Source: Ampelocalamus luodianensis
Taxonomy: Eukaryota > Streptophyta > Magnoliopsida > Poales > Poaceae
Direction of reading: 5' to 3'
Assembly: GCA_036346255.1 (NCBI GenBank)
Contig: CM070625.1
Span: forward strand, 22,343,488-22,407,487
Length of the DNA: 64,000 nt
The translations under genes and the position numbers were made by a program. The notes under the pieces were generated by a model. The model made no database searches and was not told the DNA's origin. It was given only the letters and a program-made list of their open reading frames with translations. Every line of letters begins with the position of its first letter. The stretch's first letter is position 1. Below, piece by piece: positions 45,941 to 58,777 of this stretch.

Positions 45941-46427
45941 AAATCTCCAGGTGTCATGGTGTTGCAAATAGTGTCAAAAGTTTCGGTTTGTTGTGGCCCC
46001 AAGTTCCATTCTACTTGGTTCCTAGAGCTTTCTTACTATCATCCATGTTTGAAGGGTACTGCTTTTTGTGTCTTCGTACTAAGATTGTCAAGTAAAAGTT
46101 GCATCAGGATTTCATAGGAAGAACTTTATTTAGAAGGTTTCCAGCAATGCAATTGTTACTTATTCAAAACTCTCAGATGTTATGTATTATGAAGATGAAA
46201 TTGATGTAAACACACACACACACATATTAATTTGTGACCACTTTTTTCTTAATTATCTAATTTATTATTGTTATTCTCTAGTTTTTTAATATTTCCTTCT
46301 TGAAATTTATGGATTTTCTCTAATCTGTTTATTGAATTTATTTTGGATTATATTTCATTTAGTACTCAAAGAAAAAAAGAACTTTGTTGGAGACATGAAC
46401 ACTAATCAAGCTTTAGTAAATGCATAT

Positions 46428-47216
46428 TGACGAGGATATAACAATCCTCATTTAATTATTTATCTGTAATTCTTATCATAGATAGTAATATCTTCATATT
46501 ACCCGTAAGTATACCCCTTAATGTTCATAAGGGAGAAGCTTAGCCAAGTGGTTGTAAGTTTTACCACGACCACCTCTGGTCGTAAGCCTTTCTACGACCA
46601 GTCTCTAGTCGTAAGCCTTTCTACGACCCATCCCTGGTTGTAAGTCTTCTCTATGAACACCATGTGGTCGTAAGTTCCCTACAACCTAGTCGGTTATGAC
46701 TACCTTATAATCGATGGGGTCTACACACATGTAGGACTAGTTGGTTAAGGAATCTTGCACATCGTGTTAGATACACGAGGTAGTTAATATATGTTGTCAT
46801 TCTCTGAAATAACTGCACATATTATCTTTCTGTCTCTGATGATAACTGTCTGGCGACATGGGGGTGTGACGTCTCTGACAATAACCTCCATCAAGCGGTT
46901 CATCATTTGGAATGTTGAGACGTCTCTTGGCTTAAAGGAACTGCGACCTCTTCGTACATTATATAAAGGATGAAGTCAGAAGGTAGAGGGAGAGAGGAGG
47001 CAAGAGACAATTTGGAACAGAAGATATAAGGCATTAGTCTTCTTCTTGATTGTAATATGCACATTTAATATAGCTACACATGAATAGGGTTATTATTCTC
47101 TTCGGAGAAGACCTAAACTTGTATAAAATCCCCGTGTCAATTCTTTGCATGGTTCTAATTCTAGGAGACCCCCCAAACAATCATTCACACGTAAGATTGG
47201 TTTTAGATCACCGACA
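46428..47216 (+). mobile_element. Solo LTR B
   Basis: Starts TGACGAGGATATAAC and ends TAGATCACCGACA, flanked by perfect CATAT duplications (46423-46427 and 47217-47221). It has a TATA box (ATTATATAAAGGATG near 46959), a palindromic array at 46550-46690 and a polyadenylation-type region. It is the same family as solo LTR A and has no internal region. Confidence 0.9.
46550..46690. repeat. ~29-bp palindromic tandem array in solo LTR B
   Basis: GGTTGTAAG or GGTCGTAAG-type motifs start at 46550, 46578, 46607, 46636 and 46666 (spacing 28-30). Each is followed by TACGACC or a variant as its complement. Confidence 0.85.
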
Positions 47217-47221
47217 CATAT

Positions 47222-48669
47222 GATCCACTATATGATCCTCTTGTCTTCAGCGCGCTATTGTGCTTTGGAGATGAGCTTCATAACGTGAATGGTTGAACAA
47301 GGTGGGTTGGACACGGGCTGGGAAAGTGGGCTGAGCCCATATAAGGGAATGTGTTGTATTGGTTTGGGTTGAAGTGTCGTATGGGTTGAGTTGGTTTGGG
47401 TCCCGATGGATGATTAATGGATTGGGTTGGTTTGGGACAATGCATCTTGTTGTTATGGTTTGGGTTAGAAATGAGTTGGTTCTAAACCATTATCAGGCTT
47501 ATTGGTACCAAACACACGATGGATAATATTTTTTTCTCTCTCTCTCTTGGTTGCTTTTCCTACTAAAGAAAACGTGCTCCCCACCTCACCTATATATATA
47601 TGAAAACGAAACTGTGGGGGATAAGCGAATTCATAAACAATTGCAGCACATGGCCATCTCATGGCAGCTATTATTTGCCAGGAGTCCGGAAGAATGCTCT
47701 CGTACAAGGTACTTGAAAGGTAGGGTCCAAGTTCCAACAGTGGCAGTCCCACGAGGTCCCGAGCACATGTGCATTGTTCCCCTCCGAGTGATCGTGTTCC
47801 GACCCCCAACAATTAATCTCGCCGGAATTTAGAACAAACCCGTTTTTATACTCAAACATGCGTCTCTGCTTCAAAAGCATGTTCATCAGTTATCCCATAC
47901 TATATGATTAGATTCCAACGGAATCTAGAGCAGACTTTCTTTACAATTTGCGTGGAAAAGATTATCATCTGTTTGATGATTACTAGCGTTCCTACGAAAG
48001 CAGGTGCTACTAGCATCCTATTCCCCAGTATGTTGACGGAACGTTCTGTATCGTAAGATCGTATTCTCCTTGTATTGAAAAGAGTTATCATCTTATACAA
48101 ACCTCTGTTTATATGCCGACACGCATGGAAAGCCCTGCTTAATGAGCATGCTCTTCAGTCGTCAAATACTATATACTAGTCACCAGTCAGATTTTGATGG
48201 TATCGAACAAGTTACATTTTTTCTAATTCAATGGCCGACCACCTTGCAATAATTGATGTCGTCCATATAAAAAAGGTCACGCGGAAGAACATTGGGTGTG
48301 CATTCTGTAACTTTGAATCTGCATTTTTCTTTTTCAAGAATGGCATCGGAGGTACGAATTATGCTTTGAAGTTGGAAAGAATGACAGCATACATTCACAC
48401 ACACACACACGCTGACATGCACAGGCTTTAGTGACCAGGCTACCCCCTTTATCCAAGCAGAAAAGAAGGTCGTTTAGCCTAATCCGCTCAATTATGATCT
48501 ATCGGAGGAATCTCCAGTGGAGGGTAAGAACCAGTGCACTCTCCAAAGTGACTGCTGGTCTCGACCGAGTAACTCATAGATTACCGCAATTTTGCATGTG
48601 CATGATCTAATGTTCGGTTTCAAAGCAAAATGAAAACGAATAGATCGCGCGTGGTGACGCGACATTTGA
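47222..48669. other. Intergenic stretch downstream of the P450
   Basis: A G/T-rich degenerate repeat (TGGGTTGG/TTGGTTTGG) lies at 47290-47480, a (CT)n run at about 47533-47548 and a (CA)n run at 48397-48411. The rest shows nothing recognisable. The 3' UTR of the P450 is expected within the last few hundred bases. Confidence 0.45.
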
Positions 48670-50247
48670 TTAAGTTAACTTTGGCGGGCAGTGCCCGCTC
48701 ACACGCGCTCGCCGGCGCACTCTGACCGGCACGCCCCCGGCGAACGTGGCGGTGAGCCCGGGCGCGAACTTGGGCCGGTGCGAGCTCCGGCCCACCGCCT
48801 CGATGTCGAAGCTCTGGACGACGGTAGCGATGACGGCCTTCATCTCCATGAGGGCGAGCTCCTTGCCGATGCAGACGCGCACGCCGCCTTGGAAGACCGG
48901 GTAGCGGTACGGGCTCTCCTGCAGGAACCGCCCGTTGCGGAGCCACCGCTCCGGCCGGAACTCGGCGCAGTCGGGGCCCCAGACGGACTCCATCCGGCCC
49001 ATGGCGTACGCGTGGTAGGTCACCCGGGTGCCCTTTGCGACGAACGTGCCGTCCGGGAGCGTGTCCTCGCCGGCGGCGAACTTGGAATCGAACTGCACCG
49101 GCGGGAACAGCCGCATGCACTCATACAGCGCCGCGTGCACGTAGTGCATGTCCTTGAGCTTGTCGGAGGTAGCGGCCGTGGGGTGGTCGTCTCTGCCTCC
49201 GGTGACGCGAAAGACTTCGTCCCGGATTGTGGCAGCGACCTGGGGGTGGTCAGAGAGGAGCAAGAAGAAGGCGGTGAGAGCCGAGGCGACAGTGTCGCGT
49301 CCTGCTAGCATGAAGCTCACGACGATGTCGCGGAGGTACTTGTCGTCGTTGATGGAACCCATGAAGCGCGACAAGAGGTCGTCGCCCGAGGTGGCGGCGC
49401 CGAGCTTGCGGCGCTGCCAGATGACCTCGGCGGCAAGAGCGTCGACGAGGCGGATCGCGTCGCGGAGCTCCCGCTCCTCCCCGACGTTCAGTAACCGCTT
49501 CAGCTTCCAGAACACATGCATGGGCGCCGTCGCGCGCCGTGCAGAGAGCATCGAGGCCGTGTCGAACGCGTCCGCGAACGCCGACATCGGCAGCGACAAC
49601 TCGAGGCAGCCGGGGTCGAGGCCGAACGAGATATTGCATATGCAGTCGAAAGCGAAGCGTCGGAACACGTCCTGCAGGTCGAGCAGCTTCTCACTGACGT
49701 CGCTTGAAGCAGAGTGGAGCAGAGGAATGAGGCGGCACCGCAGCTCGGAGGCCACGACGTTGGCCGCGAAGACGCGAAGCGCGGGGAAGGCGAGCTCAGC
49801 TAAGGCGAGCTTGCGCTGGAAGAGCCAGGCGTCGCCGTCGACGTTGAATATGCCGCGGCCGAGGAAGTCGGCGAGGATGGCGGAGAAGGGGGCACCCTTG
49901 GGGTAGTTGTCGAAGCGGCCGCGCAGCATGTGGTCGACGGTGGCCGGGTTGGCGGTGAGCACGTTGCCGAGCACGTGCACGTGCACAGTCCGCCCCGGCG
50001 AGCGGCGCAGCAGGTGCGCGTACCAGTCGCAGAGATTGTCGAACTCGCCCGCCCACGACGCCGTCACGTACGCCTCGCACACCGCGCACGCGCACCACCA
50101 CGGCGGCCGCAGCCGCAGCGAGGCCAGGAGGACGGCGAGGACCACCGTGCACGCGGCCGAGGCGAAGAAGACGGCGGCCACCTGCGGCTGCAGGGAGCTC
50201 GCCAGGGCGTGAACCGCGACGTCTAACGTGGTTGCATCCGCGCCCAT
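48670..50247 (-). CDS. CYP94C: CYP94C-type cytochrome P450 (intact, intronless)
   Basis: A 525-aa microsomal P450 without introns, the usual layout for CYP94. In Arabidopsis, CYP94C1 oxidises the hormone jasmonoyl-isoleucine (12-hydroxy to 12-carboxy form) and so turns it over. That role is inferred here. Visible: an N-terminal membrane anchor (about 22-45), an FDNYPKGAPFSAILADFLGR stretch (112-131) typical of CYP94, the I-helix AGRDTV (315-320), the K-helix ExxR (E376-R379), FPPVQFDSKF (381-390) and VTYHAYAMGRME (409-420) as in CYP94C1, PERW (432-435), and the haem motif FQGGVRVCIG (452-461, Cys459). The I-helix has Val where many P450s have Thr; CYP94C members share this. The start gives normal length and an anchor. 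All key residues are present. Exact subfamily number is not certain. Confidence 0.93.
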   Translation of the reverse strand: MGADATTLDVAVHALASSLQPQVAAVFFASAACTVVLAVLLASLRLRPPWWCACAVCEAYVTASWAGEFDNLCDWYAHLLRRSPGRTVHVHVLGNVLTANPATVDHMLRGRFDNYPKGAPFSAILADFLGRGIFNVDGDAWLFQRKLALAELAFPALRVFAANVVASELRCRLIPLLHSASSDVSEKLLDLQDVFRRFAFDCICNISFGLDPGCLELSLPMSAFADAFDTASMLSARRATAPMHVFWKLKRLLNVGEERELRDAIRLVDALAAEVIWQRRKLGAATSGDDLLSRFMGSINDDKYLRDIVVSFMLAGRDTVASALTAFFLLLSDHPQVAATIRDEVFRVTGGRDDHPTAATSDKLKDMHYVHAALYECMRLFPPVQFDSKFAAGEDTLPDGTFVAKGTRVTYHAYAMGRMESVWGPDCAEFRPERWLRNGRFLQESPYRYPVFQGGVRVCIGKELALMEMKAVIATVVQSFDIEAVGRSSHRPKFAPGLTATFAGGVPVRVRRRARVSGHCPPKLT

Positions 50248-50440
50248 GACGAAGAATTGTGTGGATTTTTCTCTCGCTCTTTTTTCGCGCGCGTGCGCCT
50301 GAGGTGTGCTTTACGTGTACGTCCGAGTGTGTGCGTGTGCGGTTGCGTTGTGGCATTCTCAGCGCGCACCGTTTTATACAGGATATCAAACGTTTAACTG
50401 TTAAAAATTTGTACGGATAGGTGTGCAGTGCAACAGCCAA
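50248..50440 (-). promoter_or_regulatory. CYP94C: Core promoter of the CYP94C-type gene
   Basis: On the minus strand TGTATAAAAC (50380-50371) is a good TATA box about 125 bp upstream of the start codon, giving a leader of roughly 95 nt. A (GT)/(GC)-rich leader with GTGTGCGTGTGC words follows. No jasmonate-response G-box could be claimed with confidence. Confidence 0.6.
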
Positions 50441-52578
50441 CGGTACGTGACAGGATCTGTACCCCTATTTTATGGTTGGTTTTGACCTCTTGCTTGCTTT
50501 AACCTTTATGCACATTCTCTCGTTATTTTCCTTTCTTTTGCCCCTTTAGTTGTTCTAGTTCTCCTTTTTCTTAGTGGCATTCTTTTCAAACGAATTTGTT
50601 GCCTTGACCTGGGGGCGTTGAAGCAGATTGGGGCTTGGGCTACGCCGGCACGGGCTCAATGAATTTAGGGGTATGCTTGATGTATTCCCTATTTTCTATG
50701 ATTAGGTAAAGACGAATTAGCTTATCCATCCTGTTTATAGCCCAAGATAGGTCTGTGTTTACAGTTCTTTTAAGTTGCAAGAGTTCAACAGAGATGTACA
50801 TTTGAGAAGTGAACATTGACTAGTTCCCCCCATATGCATTGCCACAGAGCCATGGCAGAGAGTTTGCTTGACTAGCCACGTAAAAGGATTCCTATGTTAA
50901 AAGGACAGTTGCTAGACGAAAGAGTGATGGTTGCTAGACTAAATATTAATAATCATGGTTTAAATTTCCTCTACCCCCCCTTTAAAATAGCTAATTGAGT
51001 ATATGTGTGTGTCGATCGGTTGTGTAATAACAACCAGAATGTTTAGTGCTAATTAAGTGGCTTTCAGCTCCTAATGAACTGTCAATTTGCCATAGTGGCT
51101 ATTATTTTATCCATTACCGGGAGGTCGACCGCGCCGCCGTCACGTCCAATGAACACGCGCGACGCGAGCGCTGCAACCGCGTCCGGCGAAGCTGAAATTG
51201 CGTGCGAGCGCCACCATCGGCGAAGCTAGCTCACGTCCGTCTCCGCCACACGCTGCCCACCGCCACATGCCCCCCTTCTTTTTCTTATATTAAGGAGAAG
51301 GGCCTCATCCCATCGCCGGAGGCGGCGGCCGTGACCCCGGCGATGGAGAAGAAGGCTTAGGGGAGGTGCAAGAGGACGAGGAGGAGGAGGAGGCCGCGGC
51401 TTTGGGGGCGAAGGAAGATAAGGAGGTGACGGCGGAGCACCAGCGGACCTCATCGGCGACGCACAGGTGGTAGCGCAAGCACGAATCAGGGTGGCGGCGC
51501 GGGGGCCATGAGCAAGGAGCACGATTGGGGCTGGATCTGGATGGAGAGGGGGTGAACGACATCCATTGGTTTTGATTCAATGGCCAAAAGATGTGACTGA
51601 TTTTGAGAAAAGAAACAGTCGACTGTGATCAGATCCATTACAAATTTATAATACAGCTTCCTTTGAGTTTGCTAGCTAGATATGTGCAGAGAGTAAGTGT
51701 CATAGATTTAATAGAAGCGCCATTATTTATCTTTCAATTCCCAATCTTATTACTAATTTACTTGATTATCCTTTTTCTGCTTAATTAGTTTCAACACCAA
51801 AAGCAATGATAAGCCGCATCCTAGTCATGCTGCCGCTGTATATCTGTCATAGACGAGGTGTGACGAGAAGTCGAGAAGGTTTCAGAGTTGTTATACTTGC
51901 TTCCATCGCAATTATTATTTCCGAGTTGTCTTTCAGAATATAGACATGTACTACATATGAAAGTCACTGTCAGTGTAAGCATGTGAGACAGATTCCTAAC
52001 CTTTATCTTTCAGACAGTTACGCACAAAGAGCATGATAGATTTCCCACCAATCATGTTTTCCTATGATTCATCAGTCCGACATCCATAGACACAAACAAC
52101 TTCCACTGACTAATCGCGCGTGAGTTTGAGAACGAGCTAGTAATCGTTTAAGGCCCATTTGGAGCACAATAATCCCGTCGGAATTTCGTAGGAAACACCT
52201 GCATCGAATTAGACTGCAAGAGTCTATGTTGTAAGACTAACCAACCTCTCACGTAACACATCCAAGTTATATTATTCTTAAGAAACCACGATGGATTTCC
52301 TAACCATACAATCTAGTAATACGTGGGCAAATAATCCTGGCGTGCAACTAGCGCTCGGATCGTACAAATGGCACACTCCGACGTCGGATCTTGGAAGCTG
52401 TTCTACAGCCGTCCATCTCGCACATAAGAGAGTCTCGCCCCGAACATCTTGCGCAGCACAAAGCATCCAAAATTCGCCTATAACTACGCCCCTAACACTC
52501 GCTCGTTCGTCGTCCTAATCCTGATCTCCTTCGCCCATAAATTCCCTAAAAATCCCAGAATCAAAACAAACAAATATC
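50441..52578. other. Intergenic stretch, no supported gene
   Basis: 51110-51590 is GC-rich with proline-rich open frames on the minus strand that look compositional. 52150-52575 might be a worn Tourist-like MITE (GGCCCATTTGGAGC at one side, ATCAAAACAAAC at the other), but the termini are too poor to claim. Nothing else was recognised. Confidence 0.35.
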
Positions 52579-52593
52579 AAATAACTTATTCTC

Positions 52594-54254
52594 AGTTTGC
52601 GTGACTTTCTAAGTTTGTGTGCTATCGGATCAATCATAGGTATTGCTATGCGTGTGGATATGGAGAAAGTTCGTAAGAACGATCTCATTCGTATGTTGGT
52701 TGGAGTTCTAGATATAGAGGCAATCTCTTCTAATGTAGAGATTGTGGTTGGAGAATATGTTTATGACATTTCATTCAAAGTTGAAGAAGATAGGGTAGAT
52801 ACTATTGATGAAGAGTTTGACCAGAAAGATGATCATGAAGGAGAGGACCAACCAGGCAGGGGTAAGGATGTTGAGATGGAAGACAGAGAGGCCAAGCGAC
52901 TGAAGAATAATTTAGATTCTCAATCGAATGTCCCAGATAATGGTGTGGGTCAGTCTACCGCTAGTTGTAAGGGAACTACGCTGGGACTCTTGACTTCGGA
53001 TTCTAGTTGGGTTTCTCCAAGGGCAGTTCAAAAGGAACTAGAAACTGGTGTCCGAGAAGATGAATTACACATCTTAAATAGCCAGGATCAAGTTTTTGAT
53101 ACGGCGAGTGATCTTATTGGTTGTTCCCCAGATCTTATTGGTAACTCCAAATCTGAAATGGAAATTAGTGTCATCTTGGAACTTCCTGCAGCAGAGAAGG
53201 AGATGACTGAGCCAACTAAAGCAAATAAGTCTGAAGATGTTGTTAGTGTTATCATGGAAGGTCGGTTGGAGGTTCAAGCAACAGTGGAGGAGTCCATCGA
53301 GCTAGGCACTGATGTTACCGAATCTTCTTCCGCGACACAAGCTTCAGCAGTTTTGTTTTCAGATGAGCTACATCCCACGATAGCTAAGTTCGGCGAGAAG
53401 TACTCACCAGCTAAGTTCGGAAAGAAGCTTCAGCAGTATATTACTGAGCCAGTAGTAGTCGTTGCTGGGTTTTCATCAATCGGAGTTGTCAATATAGAAT
53501 CCGGCAAGCACTTGGGGGTGTCACGCCAGCAGGAAACCAGGACCGGCAAATCTACAGTCACACCAAACCAAGGAAAAAAATGTGGCGAGTGATTTTGTGT
53601 TGGCTCAATGTGTAGATGCGATAGATCGAACCAAGGACCAGCACATCCTACTGGAACCAGAGGGGGCAGTTCTGGGCTGTAATGCAAAATTGAACCATGT
53701 ATGGGGAGTCTGTGAAGATACCTTGGTAATGGAGGCAGTGTCACATAAGTCTGAAGGGGCTCAAAGAGGGGTGGAGGGGGCTGATTTCATGATGTCCAAG
53801 AATGCTATCCCGGTGGAGCCTAGGCAAAGTGAAAGACTCGAGGCAAGCGCGATCGAGCGATGAAGATTTGATCAAGAAGGCTCAGCGGCGTGCGAAAATT
53901 CGTAATCTCGAATTGGATCCAAGTAAGTCTAGTAATAAATTTTCAATTTTATCTGTTTCAGATGAGCAAATTATTGAAAAAGTATCTAGCATTGGGATTT
54001 CTTTAGGCGAAAATAGTACAGAGATTGCTAGTTATGTTAAAAGTATTAAGAGCATTGAGTTAGGAAGAGTTAAAAATAAAGGTCAAGTAGAGGTAGAAGA
54101 ACTGGTAGAGGAGGACCAGGATGGCTTTAATATCGCGTCCCTTAATCATTTTTGTAAAGATTTAGATAGTGATTCTTTAGCGGATGATGACAATAATTTT
54201 ACTTTAGTAACTACTAAAAAGAGGTTGTCTCACTCCGGAAAGAAAAAAAATTAA
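52594..54254 (+). pseudogene. LINE ORF1 (DUF4283-type RNA-binding protein), N-terminally truncated and frameshifted
   Basis: The first part, 52597-53592, has SLCAIGSIIGIAMRVDMEKV and an EYVYDISFKVE block, the end of the DUF4283 domain found in plant L1 ORF1. A long acidic, low-conservation tail follows. A register change occurs at the A-run near 53574-53580 and another near 53850, after which 53860-54254 carries the Lys-rich end. No zinc knuckle was recognised. Confidence 0.7.
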
Positions 54255-54290
54255 CAGTTCTCATACTAGGCCAATAACATTAAAGGTGAA

Positions 54291-55444
54291 ATGAAAGGGC
54301 TCTTTTGGAATAGCAGAGGTCTGGGAGACTTGGCTAAACATAGGTATATTAGTGAGGCGGTTAAGGAGCAGCATTTGGACTTTGTGGCTATTCTAGAAAC
54401 TGGTAAAAAAGACTTTTCAGTTGGTAGTCTTAATCACCTTTGTGGTGGTCAAGATTTTTTGTGGCATTTTTCTCCGCCTCATGGGCGGTCGGGGGGTATC
54501 CTTTTAGGGTGGACAATAGGGTTTATGATATTAGATCTATTGATGCTGGTGATTTTTATGTGAAGTTTCATCTTAAAAATAAAGAAGATGATTTCCAATG
54601 GATTCTTGTGGCTGTTTACGGTGCAGCTCAAAATCATTTCAAGGAACAGTTCCTCAAAGAGCTTGTTAATGTTTGTAGGAAAGACTCTCTGCCCATTTTA
54701 ATTGGGGGTGATTTTAATATCATCAGACATGCGGGGGAGAATAATAATAATAATTTTGAATCTAGATGGCCTTTTCTGTTCAATGCTGTGATTAATACTC
54801 TGGATTTACGGGAAATTGATTTATCTGGCCGGCAGTTTACTTGGGCTAATTCGTTAAATAACCCAACCTTTGAAAAATTAGATAGAGTTTTAATGAGTAC
54901 TGATTGGGAGCACAAATTTCCATTGGTCACAGTCAACGCTCTCGAACGGTCTCTGTCTGATCACACACCGCTGCTTTTAAATACGGGAGCGGTCTCTCAT
55001 AGAGGGCGTCAACCTTTATTTAAATTTGAATTAGGTTGGTTATGTAGAGACGGGTTTAGGGAGATGGTGAAAGATGTGTGGAAAAAATGAAAATAGAGGT
55101 GGTACTGCTTTACATAGGTGGCAATGGAAAGTTAGATCTCTAAGGCGATATCTTCGAGGTTGGGCAAAAAATTACAGTGGAACGTATAAAAAGGAAAAGA
55201 TAGCGCTCAACTTAATAATTGATGAGCTAGATAAAAATCTGAGCTTTTGAGTTTGTCCAATGAAGACCTTAATCTTAAAAGATGTGCTAATGAGAGGCTA
55301 GCACAACTTTTAAGAGAAGAGGAAATTAAGTGGTATCAAAGATCTAAAGCAAAATTCCTTTTGGAGGGAGATAGGAATACGCGTTTCTATCATTTGATTG
55401 CAAATGGTAAACATAGAAAGCAAAGAATTTTTCAGCTCGAACAG
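54291..55444 (+). pseudogene. LINE ORF2 endonuclease part, frameshifted
   Basis: Starts MKGLFWNSRGLGDLAKHRYI at 54291. The apurinic-type endonuclease motifs ILET (catalytic Glu), VAVYGA, GGDFNII and SDHTPLLL (catalytic Asp/His) are all present. A register change lies near 54500 and another near 55088. The pre-RT region (LLREEEIKWYQRSKAKFLLE; NTRFYHLIANGKHRKQRIF) runs up to the LTR insertion. Confidence 0.85.
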
Positions 55445-55445
55445 G

Positions 55446-58400
55446 TGTCGAACCCGGGAGCGAAGGATCCCGAATTCTCTGTGTTCAAACACCAGTCCAG
55501 GATTTCCAGTGTACACAGTCTCACAAAAATGAATATCACATTCATATCACGAAAACGTAAATGGCATTAAATAAATAACTGTTTAATACAAACGAGTCTG
55601 AATAATAATATCAAATGTCAAATGATAAACACAATGAAATAACATAATAGTGGGAGCCACACGATGCGCCACGAGCAATCGTGCAGGTCGAAGGCCTACT
55701 CGTCCGGGTCCTCACCGTCAAGATAGCAGTCTTCTCCGAATAAGATTTATTCAAAGAAGAGTGAGCACTACTACCGTGCTCGCAAGTCACACCAATATTG
55801 AATTTAAATGCATGCATAAGGAAACAAGTGAGTATGGCAGGGGTTGTTTTGCATAAACAACATTTTCAGTTTGAATAAGCATAGTAGTTTCTAAGGCAAT
55901 TTTATACTATGGATAAAATCATATTTTGAAATAGTAATGATATAATGTGGATAACCTCCAATGATAAAGTGAAGGATCCCCTCCTAACACTTGGCTTCCC
56001 GCCCAAATTTTCATAAGGATTAACCATCCTCAACATTTAATAAAGCATTTTAAAACCAAAAACAATTCTAACTTTAAGTGGCCCTGCTAGCATGTCCATG
56101 ACCGCGGACGCGGCTATTCGAATAGTTTCTACTCTACAGAGTTGGTACAACTTTACCCACACGAGGTGACATGCTCGTTATGTCGCCAATTCACGCTTAG
56201 TAGGCGTGTGGTGAGCAATTACCATGAGGCCTTTACAATGTTTTATCCTAGTACATTCATGCCCGCTAAGGTTTCGCCCCTTTGGGTGACTGTCCTCCTA
56301 AGCCCCTCTTGCGCCAAGTGGGAATAAACGTCTAACCGACACCCACAAAATCACATGACATAAATATACTAGGACATCACAAATTAGTTAGCCAAATCCT
56401 ACCCATACAGGACATGTGGTGGTACGTTATGGCATAGCAATAAGCGGCTCAAAGACCGGTCCTCAATTGACTTGGCGTCATTTCTATAACCCATGGGCCT
56501 TGATCTTAACGATCAAACCTGCATAAACTGCACCCACCATTCCGACCATTTCGCCCAAGTCCAAACCCATTTTGATTTTATTTTGATTAAAAACTCCATT
56601 TATAAACTCATGTGGTAAGACAATACCACAATGTCAAGTTTGAAAACAATTTGTAGAAATCTGGTGTAAACCCTCCCAAATTCTGTAAATGTGGACTAAG
56701 CTTGGCTAAGCATATATTTGAATTTTGGTAATATCTTGCCTATGGTATCAAGGTAGTCAGATACAACATTCAAATTTGGCCATACAATAACATATGGAAT
56801 TAACTATGTGTAAAACAGGATATTAAAATATTTATAACAACATATGCATGCATTAAGGAATTTAAAAACTGAAAATAACTTAAAATAATAGGGGCAATAT
56901 GGTCAATGGTGTAACTTGCCTTGATCGATGTCTTGGAATTCTAAATCTTCAGATTGATCGAACTCTCCGGAGTCGTCGAAGTCTATCTGTAAAATACGAC
57001 AAATTCAATATTCAAATTCAAATAAATTCAAAAACATAGTTCAAAATAACTCCAAATTGAAATATTTTGGTTTAGTTAGCTAGATTATAATTTTATCTAA
57101 ATTTTGCAATTTGAATCACTCCATTTGGAGTTCATATGCAAAAGTTATGAATTTTAGAAGTTTTAAACCTAAATCTGAAATCTAATTGATTTTCCCGAAT
57201 TATTTTTTAACTGAAAATTCTATTTATTGCGCAATGCTGACGCCAGCGAGGGATTTTCGGAAATTAAAAGAATTAAAAAGATTTCTGACATGCGGGTCCC
57301 ACGTGTCATAGACACGGCTCACGGTGGACTGATTCCACCGAGCCGTGTGGGTCCGGTGTACCTGAGGTGGCGCGTGCGCACACACGTGGCGCCGAATCAG
57401 CAGCCACGTGGGATGCCACGCATGTACGAGTGCCGAGGTGGACGCCACCGTGGGCGTGCCACGTCAGCTTGACGACGGCGACCCTCGGATGCGTACGACA
57501 ACGGCGCTCGACGGCTTTCCGGCGAGGGTGAGTGGTCGCAAGATGTAGAGGGGGATATTGCGAACACGATGGTACCGTTTTGGACGCGAATGGTCGTCGG
57601 AGCTGACCGGCGGCGAGCTTTTGGCGGCGGAGGGGTTCGGGTGTTGACGACAACGGGGTTCCGGTGGCGCTCCGGAACGACGAAGGGGTCCCTGAGGTAG
57701 TTCCGGTGATGGTGATGACGATGGCGCAGTCCACGATGGCTCGGCGACGTTGTCGGCGGCGAAATCACCGGAAGCAGCGACGGCGGCGGAAAACCTAGAA
57801 CTCGGATTACGACGGCGCTATAGCTCGGAGGAGAGAGTTGGGAGATGAGATGAGGCGAAGATGCGATCCCGGAGGTGCCTTTTATAGGGGCTAGGGGCTC
57901 TGGCGGCGTGGAGGAGGTGGAGATCGTGCGGCGGTGGTTGCGGCGTCGTGGAAGAAACCGACGCAAGAAGAGGGGTGAATGTGGGAAAAGCGGCGGAGGT
58001 GGACACGGTCTCGCGCGCACGTCGCGAAGTCGGGCGATTGGAAACACCGTTAGTGGAGCTCGGAGCGGCGAAAATGGCGAGGCGGTGGCGTTGCGCGAGA
58101 CGAAGACCGGAGGTAGGCGAAGGTCGTGGGCGTTGGATTTTGATTCAACGGTTGGGGCTAGATGAGTAGAAGAACGTGGAGGAAATCCGGCGTAGGATTT
58201 AGATCGAAGGGTTTAGATTAGAAGGAGTTTAGGTCTCCGGCGATGCGAGGATCTCGCCGTTAGATCACGATCGCACGGCTCACGTTGTTGAGGATATTCG
58301 GACCGTGCGGTGGTTAAACAAGATCGACCGTTGGTGCGATCGGCGGTGGAGATCGGAAGGGTGCGTGTGCTTGGCGCGCGTTGGATTAAGATCCAACGGT

Positions 58401-58772
58401 GGATGAGGAGGTGAGAGAGAGTGCGACGGTTTACTGGTGGGCATGTGCGGGCATGGTGAGTTTGGGCGGAGCCTTTGGGTTTCGCCCAAGCGCTGTTTAG
58501 AGATTTTCTTTGCTTTTCTATTTGTTTTAATTCGATAAATCATAATAGCTTTAAAAAATAGCAAAATACTCCCAAAAATTATGGAAAAAATTCACGAAAT
58601 TCCCACACTCATTCGGACTTAATAAAATTATTTTCAACTATTTTTGGCTTTTAATTTTGCAAATAAATTTGTTTTAGCTTTAAAATATTTATAAAAGCTT
58701 CAAAAATCAGGAAAAACCACAAACATAAATAAACTTTTAAATTTTACTGAAATTGAAAATTGGGCTGTTACA
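55446..58772 (-). mobile_element. Solo LTR (3.3 kb, gypsy type) inside the LINE
   Basis: On the minus strand it starts TGTAACAGCCCAATTTTC and ends CGGGTTCGACA, with perfect ACAGG duplications at 55441-55445 and 58773-58777. A TATA box CTATAAAAGG lies on the minus strand near 57888-57879. GC-rich open frames around 57300-58150 lie within the LTR, match no known domain and are probably chance. The ends resemble RIRE3/RIRE8-type rice LTRs and the solo LTR at 16496-19784. Confidence 0.9.
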
Positions 58773-58777
58773 ACAGG

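Noticed and set aside
48620..50440. Long open frames antisense or in other registers to the P450 (for example 49148-49906)
   Set aside because: They are shadows of a GC-rich coding region. The minus-strand frame carries all P450 motifs.
52150..52575. Possible Tourist-like MITE just left of the LINE
   Set aside because: The two ends share only a short, poor inverted match and no clean TAA duplication could be read.
57306..58170. Open frames of 100-216 codons inside the solo LTR at 55446-58772
   Set aside because: They fall in the GC-rich leader part of an LTR, overlap on both strands and show no known domain.
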